Positions 47,302 to 59,075 of a stretch of 64,000 bases of DNA are shown one piece after another (position 1 is the stretch's first letter; each line of letters opens with the position of its first letter). The translations under genes and the position numbers were made by a program. The stretch comes from Stomorhina lunata. Lineage: Eukaryota; Arthropoda; Insecta; Diptera; Rhiniidae. The DNA lies in assembly GCA_933228675.1 (NCBI GenBank), contig OW121743.1, positions 80,398,363-80,462,362 of the forward strand, read 5' to 3'. Below the pieces are notes generated by a model. It was not told the origin of the DNA. It made no database searches and was given only the letters and a program-made list of their open reading frames with translations.

Positions 47302-48295
47302 AAATTTTTGAAAAATTTTAAAGGAATTTTTAAAAAATCTCCTTTTAAAATAAGAAATTTTTAAAAAATTTCCTATAAAAATAAGAAATTTTTGGAAAAT
47401 TTCCTAAAAAAATAAAAAATTCCTATAAAAATAAAAAATTTTTAAAAAATTTCCTATAAAAATAAGAACATTTTTCCTAAAAAATAAGGAAACTTTTGAA
47501 AACTTTCCAATAATTTTTTAAAAAATTGCCTGAAAAAAGAAATCTTTCTATACAAAATGAAATATTTCTATATAAAATTAAAATAAATCTAAAAAATACA
47601 TTAAATTTAACTTTAAAAGACTATTTTCATTTTATCAAAACTGAACTTAATGAAAATGAAATATTTTATGATGTTGAAAAAAACTTTTTTTGTTGGCAGA
47701 AATTCATGACAAATGAATGAAAACTGCAAGATGGATGGCATAAAAGGGAAAAATTCACCATATGCTGCCGTTTATATGCAGCTATTACAGATATTAAAAT
47801 TTTTGAAAAATTTTAAAGGAATTTTTAAAAAATCTCCTTTTAAAATAAGAAATTTTTAAAAAATTTCCTATAAAAATAAGAAATTTTTGGAAAATTTCCT
47901 AAAAAAATAAAAAATTCCTATAAAAATAAAAAATTTTTAAAAAATTTCCTATAAAAATAAGAACATTTTTCCTAAAAAATAAGGAAACTTTTGAAAACTT
48001 TCCAATAATTTTTTAAAAAATTGCCTGAAAAAAGAAATCTTTCTATACAAAATGAAATATTTCTATATAAAATTAAAATAAATCTAAAAAATACATTAAA
48101 TTTAACTTTAAAAGACTATTTTCATTTTATCAAAACTGAACTTAATGAAAATGAAATATTTTATGATGTTGAAAAAAACTTTTTTCGTTGGCAGAAATTC
48201 ATGACAAATGAATGAAAACTGCAAGATGGATGATGGCATAAAAGGGAAAAATTCACCATATGCTGCCGTTTATATGCAGCTATTACAGATATTAA
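47302..48295 (+). repeat. 495-bp tandem duplication (array end plus unique tail)
   Basis: 47302-47796 and 47797-48295 are almost identical. Differences seen are one base near 47690/48185 (TGT versus CGT) and one extra GAT triplet near 48231. Each copy holds the same 64-codon frame (47526-47720 and 48021-48215), starting in array sequence and continuing into unique sequence, with one Cys/Arg difference. The frame is lysine/asparagine-rich with no domain and is more simply explained as a duplicated chance frame. Confidence 0.95.
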
Positions 48296-49344
48296 AAAAT
48301 ATGATGAAGTGAAAAGGAAAGGAAGGAAGGTGGAAAGCAGAAGAGGTTGAAATGGAATATTCTATTTCCGGTAAATTATCATATTTGTCAAAAAAAGGAA
48401 GTACTTTAAGAAAAATGTCATTTCATAGAAATAGAAAGATTCAGTAGAAATGCAAAACATAAAATTGTTTTAGTATACAAATAGGAATGAATTATTTAAT
48501 TACTTTTTTATCTAAAAATTTAAAACGAATTGTATTTTTATAGGGTATAGTTAATTTATAGAATTATACGAAACGAAACTAACTCACTCATTACATTATG
48601 TTTAAATTTACCTGTTTTCCACTCAACTTTAAAAAACTATCTAATTTCTGATTTTTTTTTTGCTTAGACAACAAATTTTACTTTCACTTACTATTAAAAG
48701 TGGTTCTCATTTTCACTGCTAACTATTTTTCTCATTTAAATTTCTGTGCTCCATTTTCAAAGAACTCAAAACATGACTTATCGATTTTAGTCTTTTGTAG
48801 AATTTTTCTCCGGTTTTCGTACTTTTTTTTCCATATTTGCAAAACATAAATCATTTGCATTTATAGTTTTTGTTTGTTCCATTTTAATGTTATTTTCTAT
48901 GCCCATATGAATCGAATCGAGGTACTACAGTCACATCAAGTCATATATCTACGATGCATTTAGTTCAACCACTTGGTTTCCACTTGGTTTTAATTTTCCT
49001 AACATTTTATGTGTTTTTCCCTTTTGAACATCCAATAAAAGCGATTTGTTTTTCTGCCAAAGAAATATGTTTATGTGCCTTTTTTCCATTTTCTTCCTCG
49101 ATATGTGTCAAGTGTTGTGAGGGCATAATTCAATAACTTTGATTCTGATTTTTACTTACTTTTGCCTATTTTGTATATAATGTAATCTATAATTCCCTAG
49201 AGGTAGAATATTTGTGGTACTTTTGGGCTGTAGTTATGTCTATGTTTAAGTGCCTACATATGTGAACAATTGATTGGGTTTGTAATAGGGATATTCCCTG
49301 TAAATGAAATAATTCCTATAATATGTTTAAATATATTTAATAAA
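48296..49344. other. Single-copy AT-rich DNA, no feature supported
   Basis: Includes a hydrophobic 60-codon plus frame (48954-49136) in T-rich sequence, without supporting signals. Confidence 0.4.
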
Positions 49345-49725
49345 AAAATTTGTAAAATTTTTTATAAAAACAAGAAATTTTTGATAAAAATAAGAAATTT
49401 TTAAAAATTTTCATAAATTTTTTAAAAAATTTCCTATAAAAATAAGAAGTTTTTTAAAAGATTCTTAAAAAAAGGAAATCTTTATAAAATTTCCTGGAAA
49501 ATTATAAATTTTTTAAAAATTTCCGTTAAAAATAAGATATTTTTGACAAAGTTCCAATATTCATAAGAAAATTTTGAAAAATTTTCTATTAAAACAAGAA
49601 ATTTTTGAAAAGTTCTCTATATAAATAAGAAATTTTTGAAAAATTTCCTACAAAATTAAGAAAATTTAAAAAAAATGATTAAAAAAATAAAAAATTTTCA
49701 ACAATATCCTATTAAATTAAAAAAT
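49345..49725 (+). repeat. 31-bp AT minisatellite, forward-oriented part
   Basis: Decayed units in the forward orientation (ATAAGAAATTTTTGAAAAAT). It meets the inverted array at about 49700-49735. Confidence 0.8.
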
Positions 49726-49729
49726 TTTT

Positions 49730-52175
49730 CAAAAATTTCTAATTTTTATAGGAATTTTTCAAAAATTTCTCATTTTTATAGGACATTTTTCAAAAAATTC
49801 TAATTTTTATAGAAAATTTTTCAAAAGAATTTTAATTTTATAAGAATTTTTTTTAATTTCTTATTTTTATAGCAAACTTTTCAAGAATTTATTATTTGTA
49901 TAGAAAATTTTTCAAAAATTTCTTATTTTTACGGGAATTTTTTTTAAAAATTTCTTATTCTTAAAGGAAATTTTTTAAAAATTTCTTATTTTTATAGGAA
50001 ATTTTTTAAAAATTTCTTATTTTTATAAGAAATATTTTAAAAATTTCTTATTTTTATAGGAAGTTTTTAAAAAATTTCTTATTTTTATAGGAAATTTTCC
50101 AAAAATTTCTTATTTTTATAGGAAATTTTTCAAAAATTTCCTATTTTTATACGAAATTTTTCAAAAATTTCTTATTTTTATAGGAAATTTTTCAAAAATT
50201 TCTTATTTTTATACGAAATTTTTCAAAAATTTCTTATTTTATAGGAAATTTTTCAAAAATTTCTTATTTTATAGGAAATTTTTCAAAAATTTCTTATTTT
50301 TTTTTGGAAACTTTTCAAAATTTTCATATTTTTTTTGGAAATTTTTCAAAATTTTCATATTTTATAGGAAATTTTTCAAAAATTTCTTATTTTTATACGA
50401 AATTTTTCAAAAATTTACTATTTGTATATATTTACTATTTTGTAGATATAAATTTTTAAAAATTTATTATTTTCGTAGACATTTTTTTTTTATTTTTATA
50501 GGAAATTTTTCAAAAATTTTTTATTTTAATACAAAATTTCTCAAAAATTGCATTTTTTTTATAGGAACGTAATTTAAATTTTTTTATTTTTGTAGGAAAT
50601 TTTTAAAAAAATTCTTTCTCTTATTATAATTTTAGCAAAGATTTCTTATTTTTATAGGAAATTTTTCAAAAATTTCTTTTTTTTATAGGAAGTTTTTAAA
50701 AAATTTCTTTTTTTTATAGGAAATTTTTCAAAAATTTCTTACTTTTATAGGAAAATTTTCAAAAATTTCTCATTTTTATAGGCAATTTTTTCAAAAATTC
50801 TTAGTTTTATAGGAAATTTTTTAAAATTTTCTTACTTTTATGGGAAATTTTTTAAAAATTTTTAATTTTGATAGGAAATTTTTTAAAAATTTCTTATTGT
50901 TAGAGGAAATTTTTGAAAAATTTCTTATTTTTATAGGAAATTTTTCAAAACTTTCTTATTTTCACAGCAAATGTTTTTACAAAATTTCTTATTTTTATAG
51001 AAATTTTTTTCAAAATATTCTTATTTTTATAGGAATAAAATTTTTTATGGAATTTTTTCAAAAATTTTCTATTTTTATAGAAAATTTTTCAAAAATTTCT
51101 TATTTTTATTCGAAATGTTTCAAAAATTTCCTATTTTTATTGGAAATTTTTCAAAATTTTTTCAAAAGTTTCCTATTTTTATAGGAAATTTTTAAAAAAT
51201 TTCCTATTTTTATAGGAAGTTTTTCAAAAATTTCCTATTTTTATAGGAAATTTTTTAAAAATTTCCTATTTTCGTTGACATTTTTTTTAATTTTTTATTT
51301 TTATAGTAAATTTTTCAAAAATTCCTTACTTCAATCCAAAATTTCTCAAAAATTTCTTATTTTAATAGGAACTTAATTTAAAATTTTTTATTTTTTAGGA
51401 AATTTAAAAAAAAATTCTTTCTTTTACTAGAATTTTAGAAAAAATTTCTTATTTTAAAGGAAATTTTTGAAAATTTTCTTTTTTTTTATAGAAAAATTTT
51501 CAAAAATTTCATATTTTTATAGAAAATTTGATAAAAATTCCATATTTTTATAAGAAATTTTTCAAAACATTCTTATTTGTATAGGAAATTTTTCAAAAAT
51601 TTCTTAATTTTATAGGAAATTTTTCAAAAATTTCTTATCTTTATAGGAAATTTTTTAAAAATTTCTTATTTTTTTAGGAAATTTTTCAAAAACTTCTTAT
51701 TTTTATAGAAAATTTTTTAAAAATTTCTTATTTTTATAGAAATTTTTTCAAAAATTTCTTATTTTTGTAGGAAATTTTTTAAAAAAATTCTTATTTTTCT
51801 AGGAAATTTTTCCAATATTTCTTATTTTTATAGGAAATTTTTTAAAAATTTCTTATTTTTATAGGAAATTTTTTAAAAACTTCTTATTTTTATCGGAAGT
51901 TTTTCAAAAACTTCTTATTTTATCGGAATTTTTTCAAAAATTTCTTATTTTTATAGGAAATTTTTCAAAAATTACTTATTTTTATAGGAAATTTTCAAAC
52001 ATTTCTTATTTTTATAGAAATTTTTTGCAAAAAATTCCTATTTTTATAGGAAATTTTTCAAAAATTTCATATTTTTATAGGAAATTTTTCAAAAATTTCT
52101 TATATTTATAGGAAATTTTTTAAAAATTTTTTATTTTTATAGGAAATTTTCAAAAAATTAAATTTTTAAAAATTT
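49730..52175 (-). repeat. 31-bp AT minisatellite, inverted orientation
   Basis: The reverse complement of the ATAAG subtype: CTTATTTTTATAGG followed by AAATTTTTCAAAAATTT. Moderately diverged over about 2.4 kb. The 114-codon frame at 50840-51184 is a repeat translation. Confidence 0.93.
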
Positions 52176-54182
52176 TATTTTTTTTTTATTTGAAATTTTT
52201 GAAAAATTTCTTTCTTGATTATAATAAATTTTGCATAAATTTGTTACACCCCTAATATGTTTCGTATTTTTTCATATTTCTTTTTATTTCAGTTTACTTT
52301 GTACATTTATATAACTTTTGTGAACCAGTTACTGAATTATTTTTCTGTCATTTTTAAATGGAGGGCAAAAAAAATTGAATTCAAATGAGGCTGAAATTGT
52401 TACATTTTATTGCCAAAGATCTTAGAAAGGGATATTATAATTCAAACAGTGGAAAAGTAGATAATTTTATATAAAGATTTTATATTAAGAAAAAAAAGAA
52501 ACGAAAAATGTTCGCTTAAGAAATGAAAAATGATTTTTCCAAAAACTAATTTTTTTTTAGTTTTTGTTCACTCGTTTCTTAGTTATACTGTTTAATATTG
52601 TAGAAGACATAATCGTTATACTTTTCTACTTGTCATTGCGAATTGGGTCTCAAATGATTTATGCTTTAAAAATAGAAATGAAATCAATTTAGTCTTTATA
52701 ACCGAAATAAAAAGAATGCTTTGGAAGAGTTGGGAATTGAAGGTGGTAAGGTTTCACAAAGAAAACTATTTTTAGAAAAGAAGCTAGTTCATGTTAAGCG
52801 AATAGATTTAATAATTAGATATTTAATATTACTTCAATTCACATGACAAATATATTTGAATTGAATAAAAAAAATTTTTACTTTTGTAATCTGATCTTGT
52901 TTGTCAAAGGCAAAGGGAAATGTTTTTTTCTAAATTTAACAAAGAAAGTTTATAGGTCTAATATATTTTTGATAACATCAAATAACTATGGCATACATTT
53001 TACTTTGAGCTTTTGCTGAAGATAAGATAAAGATGATATTAAGCATTGACTTTGACTAAATTGTGCTCTGTGGTTTGGGAAAACATCAAAGATAGGGAGT
53101 ATTAACCAAAGAGGCTAATAGGTCATGTTCGTAGGCTAGTTACGCAGTGCTTCGCATTAAATTTGTAGTTGTATTAAATTATATAATATGGATAAGTTTT
53201 GCCTGAAATATTAACAATAGTATTTTATTCTCAACATATAAATATTTCTTTATAATTTTCTGCTTCAAAACTAAGTTCATAAAATTTGCTTTAAGTCATT
53301 GAATTTTATAATGTAGAACTACATTTAATGTAAAATTTCAGGCTTAACTTAAGAGTTAAAAAAATAAAATGTATGAAGTAAACAGTAAGGTGGTACAAAA
53401 AAAATATTTTTTCTTTAATGATGAAATTCAACATGGTCTCTAAAATTCTTGTGGAATTTTCTGTATGCTTACAATATTTTGGGACTTAAAAGTAACCATG
53501 TTTTTATATTTTCCGAACCTTCAACCTACTCCTCCCTAATATATATTCTCCAACAATTTCCAGCACAAAAATGTTCCGCCATTTCTCATATGAGTTTACT
53601 TTTTTAATTTAGTAACTACTTTCTGCACAAAAAACATACATTCTTCTAGTAAATAGTTATTTTTGATGTAATATTTATTGCAAAGTTGTTCTTTTACTCT
53701 GTCATTTTTTTATTATTACATTTTCAGCGCTTTTCTTCATTTTACAATAAACCCTTCAAACTTAAGCCAATTCTGGCGCTTGATAAACGAAGTGTAATGA
53801 ACTATTACGCCACTTACGAGTTAAATGTGGTAACAAATGTTGAGTTTGAAGCAAACAAACAAAAAAACACTCATTCCATTCACTTGAGGAAAAAAAGTGG
53901 AAAATATTTTATATCTTCAAATAGATGAAATTTCAATTTAATATGAAGCAAATATTTAAAGTAATAGAAGAATTCATAAAAATTCAAATAAAATTAATCA
54001 TACGTGCCATGTACTAAAAATGCATAAATGGGCAGAACAGATCTTACCTAAAAGTATAGAAATTAAAACAAAGTCATTAGTATTAGGAAAATTCAAAAAC
54101 AAATATTGGCATAACAACTTAGACATAAACTAAGAAATAGATAAGAGACAGAATAATACTTAGAAAGACTAAGACATACGCG
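52176..54182. other. Single-copy AT-rich DNA, no feature supported
   Basis: About 2 kb between two inverted-orientation arrays. The 80-codon plus frame 53686-53928 has no recognised domain. No transposon ends seen. Confidence 0.45.
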
Positions 54183-57100
54183 AAATTTTGCAACAATTTC
54201 ATATCTTTATAGGAAAATTTTCAAAAATTTCCTATTTTTATAGGAAATTTTTCAAAAATTTCCTATTTTTATAGAAAATTTTTCAAAAATTTCCTATTTT
54301 TATAGAAAATTTTTCAAAAATTTCCTATTTTTATAGGAAATTTTTCAAAAATTTCCTATTTTTATAGGAAATTTTTCAAAAATTTCCTATTTTTATAGGA
54401 AATTTTTCAAAAATTTCCTATTTTTATAGGAAATTTTTCAAAAATTTCCTATTTTTATAGGAAATTTTTCAAAAATTTCCTATTTTTATAGGAAATTTTT
54501 CAAAAATTTCCTATTTTTATAGGAAATTTTTCAAAAATTTCCTATTTTTATAGGAAATTTTTCAAAAATTTCCTATTTTTATAGGAAATTTTTCAAAAAT
54601 TTCCTATTTTTATAGGAAATTTTTCAAAAATTTCCTATTTTTATAGGAAATTTTTCAAAAATTTCCAATTTTTATAGGAAATTTTTCAAAAATTTCCAAT
54701 TTTTATAGGAAATTTTTCAAAGATTTCCTATTTTTATAGGAAATTTTTCAAAAATTTCCTATTTTTATAGGAAATTTTTCAAAAATTTCCTATTTTTATA
54801 GGAAATTTTTCAAAAATTTCCTATTTTTATAGGAAATTTTTCAAAAATTTCCTATTTTTGTAGGAAATTTTTCAAAAATTTCCTATTTTTATAGGAAATT
54901 TTTCAAAAATTTCCTATTTTTATAGGAAATTTTTCAAAAATTTCCTATTTTTATAGGAAATTTTTCAAAAATTTCCTATTTTTATAGGAAATTTTTCAAA
55001 AATTTCCTATTTTTATAGGAAATTTTTCAAAAATTTCCTATTTTTATAGGAAATTTTTCAAAAATTTCCTATTTTTATAGGAAATTTTTCAAAAATTTCC
55101 TATTTTTATAGGAAATTTTTCAAAAATTTCCTATTTTTATAGGAAATTTTTCAAAAATTTCCTATTTTTATAGGAAATTTTTCAAAAATTTCCTATTTTT
55201 ATAGGAAATTTTTCAAAAATTTCCTATTTTTATAGGAAATTTTTCAAAAATTTCCTATTTTTATAGGAAATTTTTCAAAAATTTCCTATTTTTATAGGAA
55301 ATTTTTCAAAAATTTCCTATTTTTATAGGAAATTTTTCAAAAATTTCCTATTTTTATAGGAAATTTTTCAAAAATTTCCTATTTTTATAGGAAATTTTTC
55401 AAAAATTTCCTATTTTTATAGGAAATTTTTCAAAAATTTCCTATTTTTATAGGAAATTTTTCAAAAATTTCCTATTTTTATAGGAAATTTTTCAAAAATT
55501 TCCTATTTTTATAGGAAATTTTTCAAAAATTTCCTATTTTTATAGGAAATTTTTCAAAAATTTCCTATTTTTATAGAAATTTTTCAAAAATTTCCTATTT
55601 TTATAGGAAATTTTTCAATAATTTCCTATTTTTATAGGAAATTTTTCAAAAATTTCCTATTTTTATAGGAAATTTTTCAAAAATTTCCTATTTTTATAGG
55701 AAATTTTTCAAAAATTTCCTATTTTTATAGGAAATTTTTCAAAAATTTCCTATTTTTATAGGAAATTTTTCAAAAATTTCCTATTTTTATAGGAAATTTT
55801 TCAAAAATTTCCTATTTTTATAGGAAATTTTTCAAAAATTTCCTATTTTTATAGGAAATTTTTCAAAAATTTCCTATTTTTATGGGGAAATTTTTCAAAA
55901 ATTTCCTATTTTTATAGGAAATTTTTCAAAATTTCCTATTTTTATAGGAAATTTTTCAAAAATTTCCTATTTTTATAGGAAATTTTTCAAAAATTTCCTA
56001 TTTTTATAGGAAATTTTTCAAAAATTTCCTATTTTTATAGGAAATTTTTCAAAAATTTCCTATTTTTATAGGAAATTTTTCAAAAATTTCCTATTTTTAT
56101 AGGAAATTTTTCAAAAATTTCCTATTTTTATAGAAAATTTTTCAAAAATTTCCTATTTTTATAGGAAATTTTTCAAAAATTTCCTATTTTTATAGGAAAT
56201 TTTTCAAAAATTTCCTATTTTTATAGGAAATTTTTCAAAAATTTCCTATTTTTATAGGAAATTTTTCAAAAATTTCCTATTTTTATAGGAAATTTTTCAA
56301 AAATTTCCTATTTTTATAGGAAATTTTTCAAAAATTTCCTATTTTTATAGGAAATTTTTCAAAAATTTCCTATTTTTATAGGAAATTTTTCAAAAATTTC
56401 CTATTTTTATAGGAAATTTTTCAAAAATTTCCTATTTTTATAGGAAATTTTTCAAAAATTTCCTATTTTTATAGGAAATTTTTCAAAAATTTCCTATTTT
56501 TATAGGAAATTTTTCAAAAATTTCCTATTTTTATAGAAAATTTTTCAAAAATTTCCATTTTTTTATAGGAAATTTTTCAAAAATTTCCTATTTTTATAGG
56601 AAATTTTTCAAAAATTTCCTATTTTTATAGGAAATTTTTCAAAAATTTCCTATTTTTATAGGAAATTTTTCAAAAATTTCCTATTTTTATAGGAAATTTT
56701 TCAAAAATTTCCTATTTTTATAGGAAATTTTTCAAAAATTTCCTATTTTTATAGGAAATTTTTCAAAAATTTCCTATTTTTATAGGAAATTTTTCAAAAA
56801 TTTCCTATTTTTATAAGAAATTTTTCAAAAATTTCCTATTTTTATAGGAAATTTTTCAAAAATTTCCTATTTTTATAGGAAATTTTTCAAAAATTTCCTA
56901 TTTTTATAGAAAATTTTTCAAAAATTTCCTATTTTTATAGGAAATTTTTCAAAAACTTCCTATTTTTATAGGAAATTTTTCAAAAATTTCCTATTTTTAT
57001 AGGAAATTTTTCAAAAATTTCCTATTTTTATAGGAAATTTTTCAAAAACTTCCTATTTTTATAGGAAATTTTTCAAAAATTTCCTATTTTTATAGGAAAT

Positions 57101-57686
57101 TTTTCAAAAATTTCCTATTTTTATAGGAAATTTTTCAAAAATTTCCTATTTTTATAGGAAATTTTTCAAAAATTTCCTATTTTTATAGGAAATTTTTCAA
57201 AAATTTCCTATTTTTATAGGAAATTTTTCAAAAATTTCCTATTATTATAGGAATTTTTTCAAAATTTCCTATTATTATAGGAATTTTTTCAAAAATTTCC
57301 TATTATTATAGGAATTTTTTCAAAAATTTCCTATTTTTATAGGAAATTTTTCAAAAATTTCCTATTTTTATAGGAAATTTTTCAAAAATTTCCTATTTTT
57401 ATAGGAAATTTTTCAAAAATTTCCTATTTTTATAGGAAATTTTTGAAAAAACTTCCTATTTTTATAGGAAATTTTTCAAAAATTTCCTATTTTTATAAGA
57501 AATTTTTCAAAAATTTTCTATTTTTATAGGAAATTTTTCAAAGATTTCCTATTTTTATAGAAAAATTTCCTATTTTTATAGGAAATTTTCCAAAAGTTTC
57601 CTATGTTTATAGAAAAATTTCAAAAATTTTCCTATTTTAATAGGAAATTTTTCAAAAGTTTATTATTTTTATAGAAAATTTTTCAA
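54183..57686 (-). repeat. Highly homogeneous 31-bp minisatellite, about 110 units
   Basis: Unit: CCTATTTTTATAGG then AAATTTTTCAAAAATTT, repeated at an exact 31-bp period with very few substitutions. Variants include isolated ATAGA units, three adjacent ATTATTATAGG units (57236-57320) and a decayed right end (57560-57686). It differs from the 49.7-52.2 kb array by CCTAT in place of CTTAT, which makes the first dyad perfect. No open frame, because units carry in-phase stops. Confidence 0.98.
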
Positions 57687-59075
57687 AAAAAAAAACATTA
57701 TTTGAAACTTTAAATTACTTAATTTTTTAATCAATTTAATTTTATTGTTGAACTTTAACTTTGATGTTACAAACGTTTTAACTTATCTTTCTTAACTAAA
57801 AATATATATAAACTTTAGTAAAACTATAGCATGACCCAGTTTCTTGAATTTATTCCTTTCAACTCAGACATGTTGTAGGTCTGTTGTTCATTTAATACCA
57901 CCAAATGATTTTTGTTGTCCAGCAAACTTTATTCTATAGTCCTAGGAACTTTATAAAGGCCAGAATGTCAGGTAGTTTATTGGCCATTTGAGGTTACTGG
58001 GGCAAAACCCACACATTTGCCTTAACAAGGACACAAAATTGAACAACAATAAATCTCGATGAAATATTAACAAATTTTAAAGCATTTTTAAATTAAGGAT
58101 AAATTTATTCATTCTTTTACGTTAACATGATAATTTAAGCATTAAATAAAAATCTTTAAACATTTTTATTTTATTCAGGAATTTAGTTTTTTTCTCAGAA
58201 CTTTCAGAGAAATATTTTTGCAAATTTTTTGTTGCTTTTTACATTTTCCTGCTTGCAAATTTTTTACTTCCGCTTTGGGGTCTTCTTGCTTCTTTTCCCA
58301 CACTTTGCTTTTTTGTATAACCCATCCATTGTTTTAGTGGCGGCGACATAGTCAGCTGCTATTCGACAAATTGATTGATCGATGTTGGTCAGAATAAAAA
58401 TTCAACCCAACTATTTTTTACACAAAAAAGAAATGTATTGAACAGAAAAAATGTAAAACAGAAGAAATTTGCAGTGCAAATGAATATAAAAATGCGAGGT
58501 TTGACAAAGAAATGTTGGGCCTTTTAAAATAAATTTCGAAATTTTTTACAATTTTTATAGCAGTTTTGGCAGTTTTATAGAAGTTTTGTTGTACTTTATA
58601 TAAACATTTATAACAAATTGTCCCACTGTGCAGCTTAAAAGTCCATCAGAAATATGTAGTTTTACTTGTGCTAACACTTTAAGTTATTAGGTTTTTATTT
58701 GTCCAGATAAATTGTCGTTAGATATTTGTTCATCTTCTTTGCTTTACACACACTTTCCTTACCTCCCTCGCAACTTTATCGAGTACATGAATATATATTT
58801 CGTTATTTGTATATTCTTGTATATAAGTCGGGCGTTTGTAATACATTCAAATGAAAATACGAATTTATTTAATACTTAACACAGGCACAAAAATACAAAA
58901 GACCTATAGAAATTTACACAGACAAAATGAACAAACACATTCCTCCGATCCAATACATCATACAGATAAATTGGAAAAAAACCCAGAGACAAATAGAGAA
59001 TAAAAAGGATAACCCAGCAAAAAAAAAAGAGGCATTTAAGGCAAACATTTTTCATATAAAATTTTTAGACCAAAA
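57687..59075. other. Single-copy AT-rich DNA, no feature supported
   Basis: No repeat, coding frame or transposon end recognised. Confidence 0.4.

Noticed and set aside
47526..48215. Twin 64-codon frames as a duplicated small gene
   Set aside because: They start within array sequence, are Lys/Asn-rich and match no family; the duplication covers 495 bp of mostly non-coding DNA. Kept only as an observation.
54183..57686. CRISPR-like regular repeats
   Set aside because: The units are directly contiguous with no unique spacers, and the genome context is eukaryotic; this is a minisatellite.
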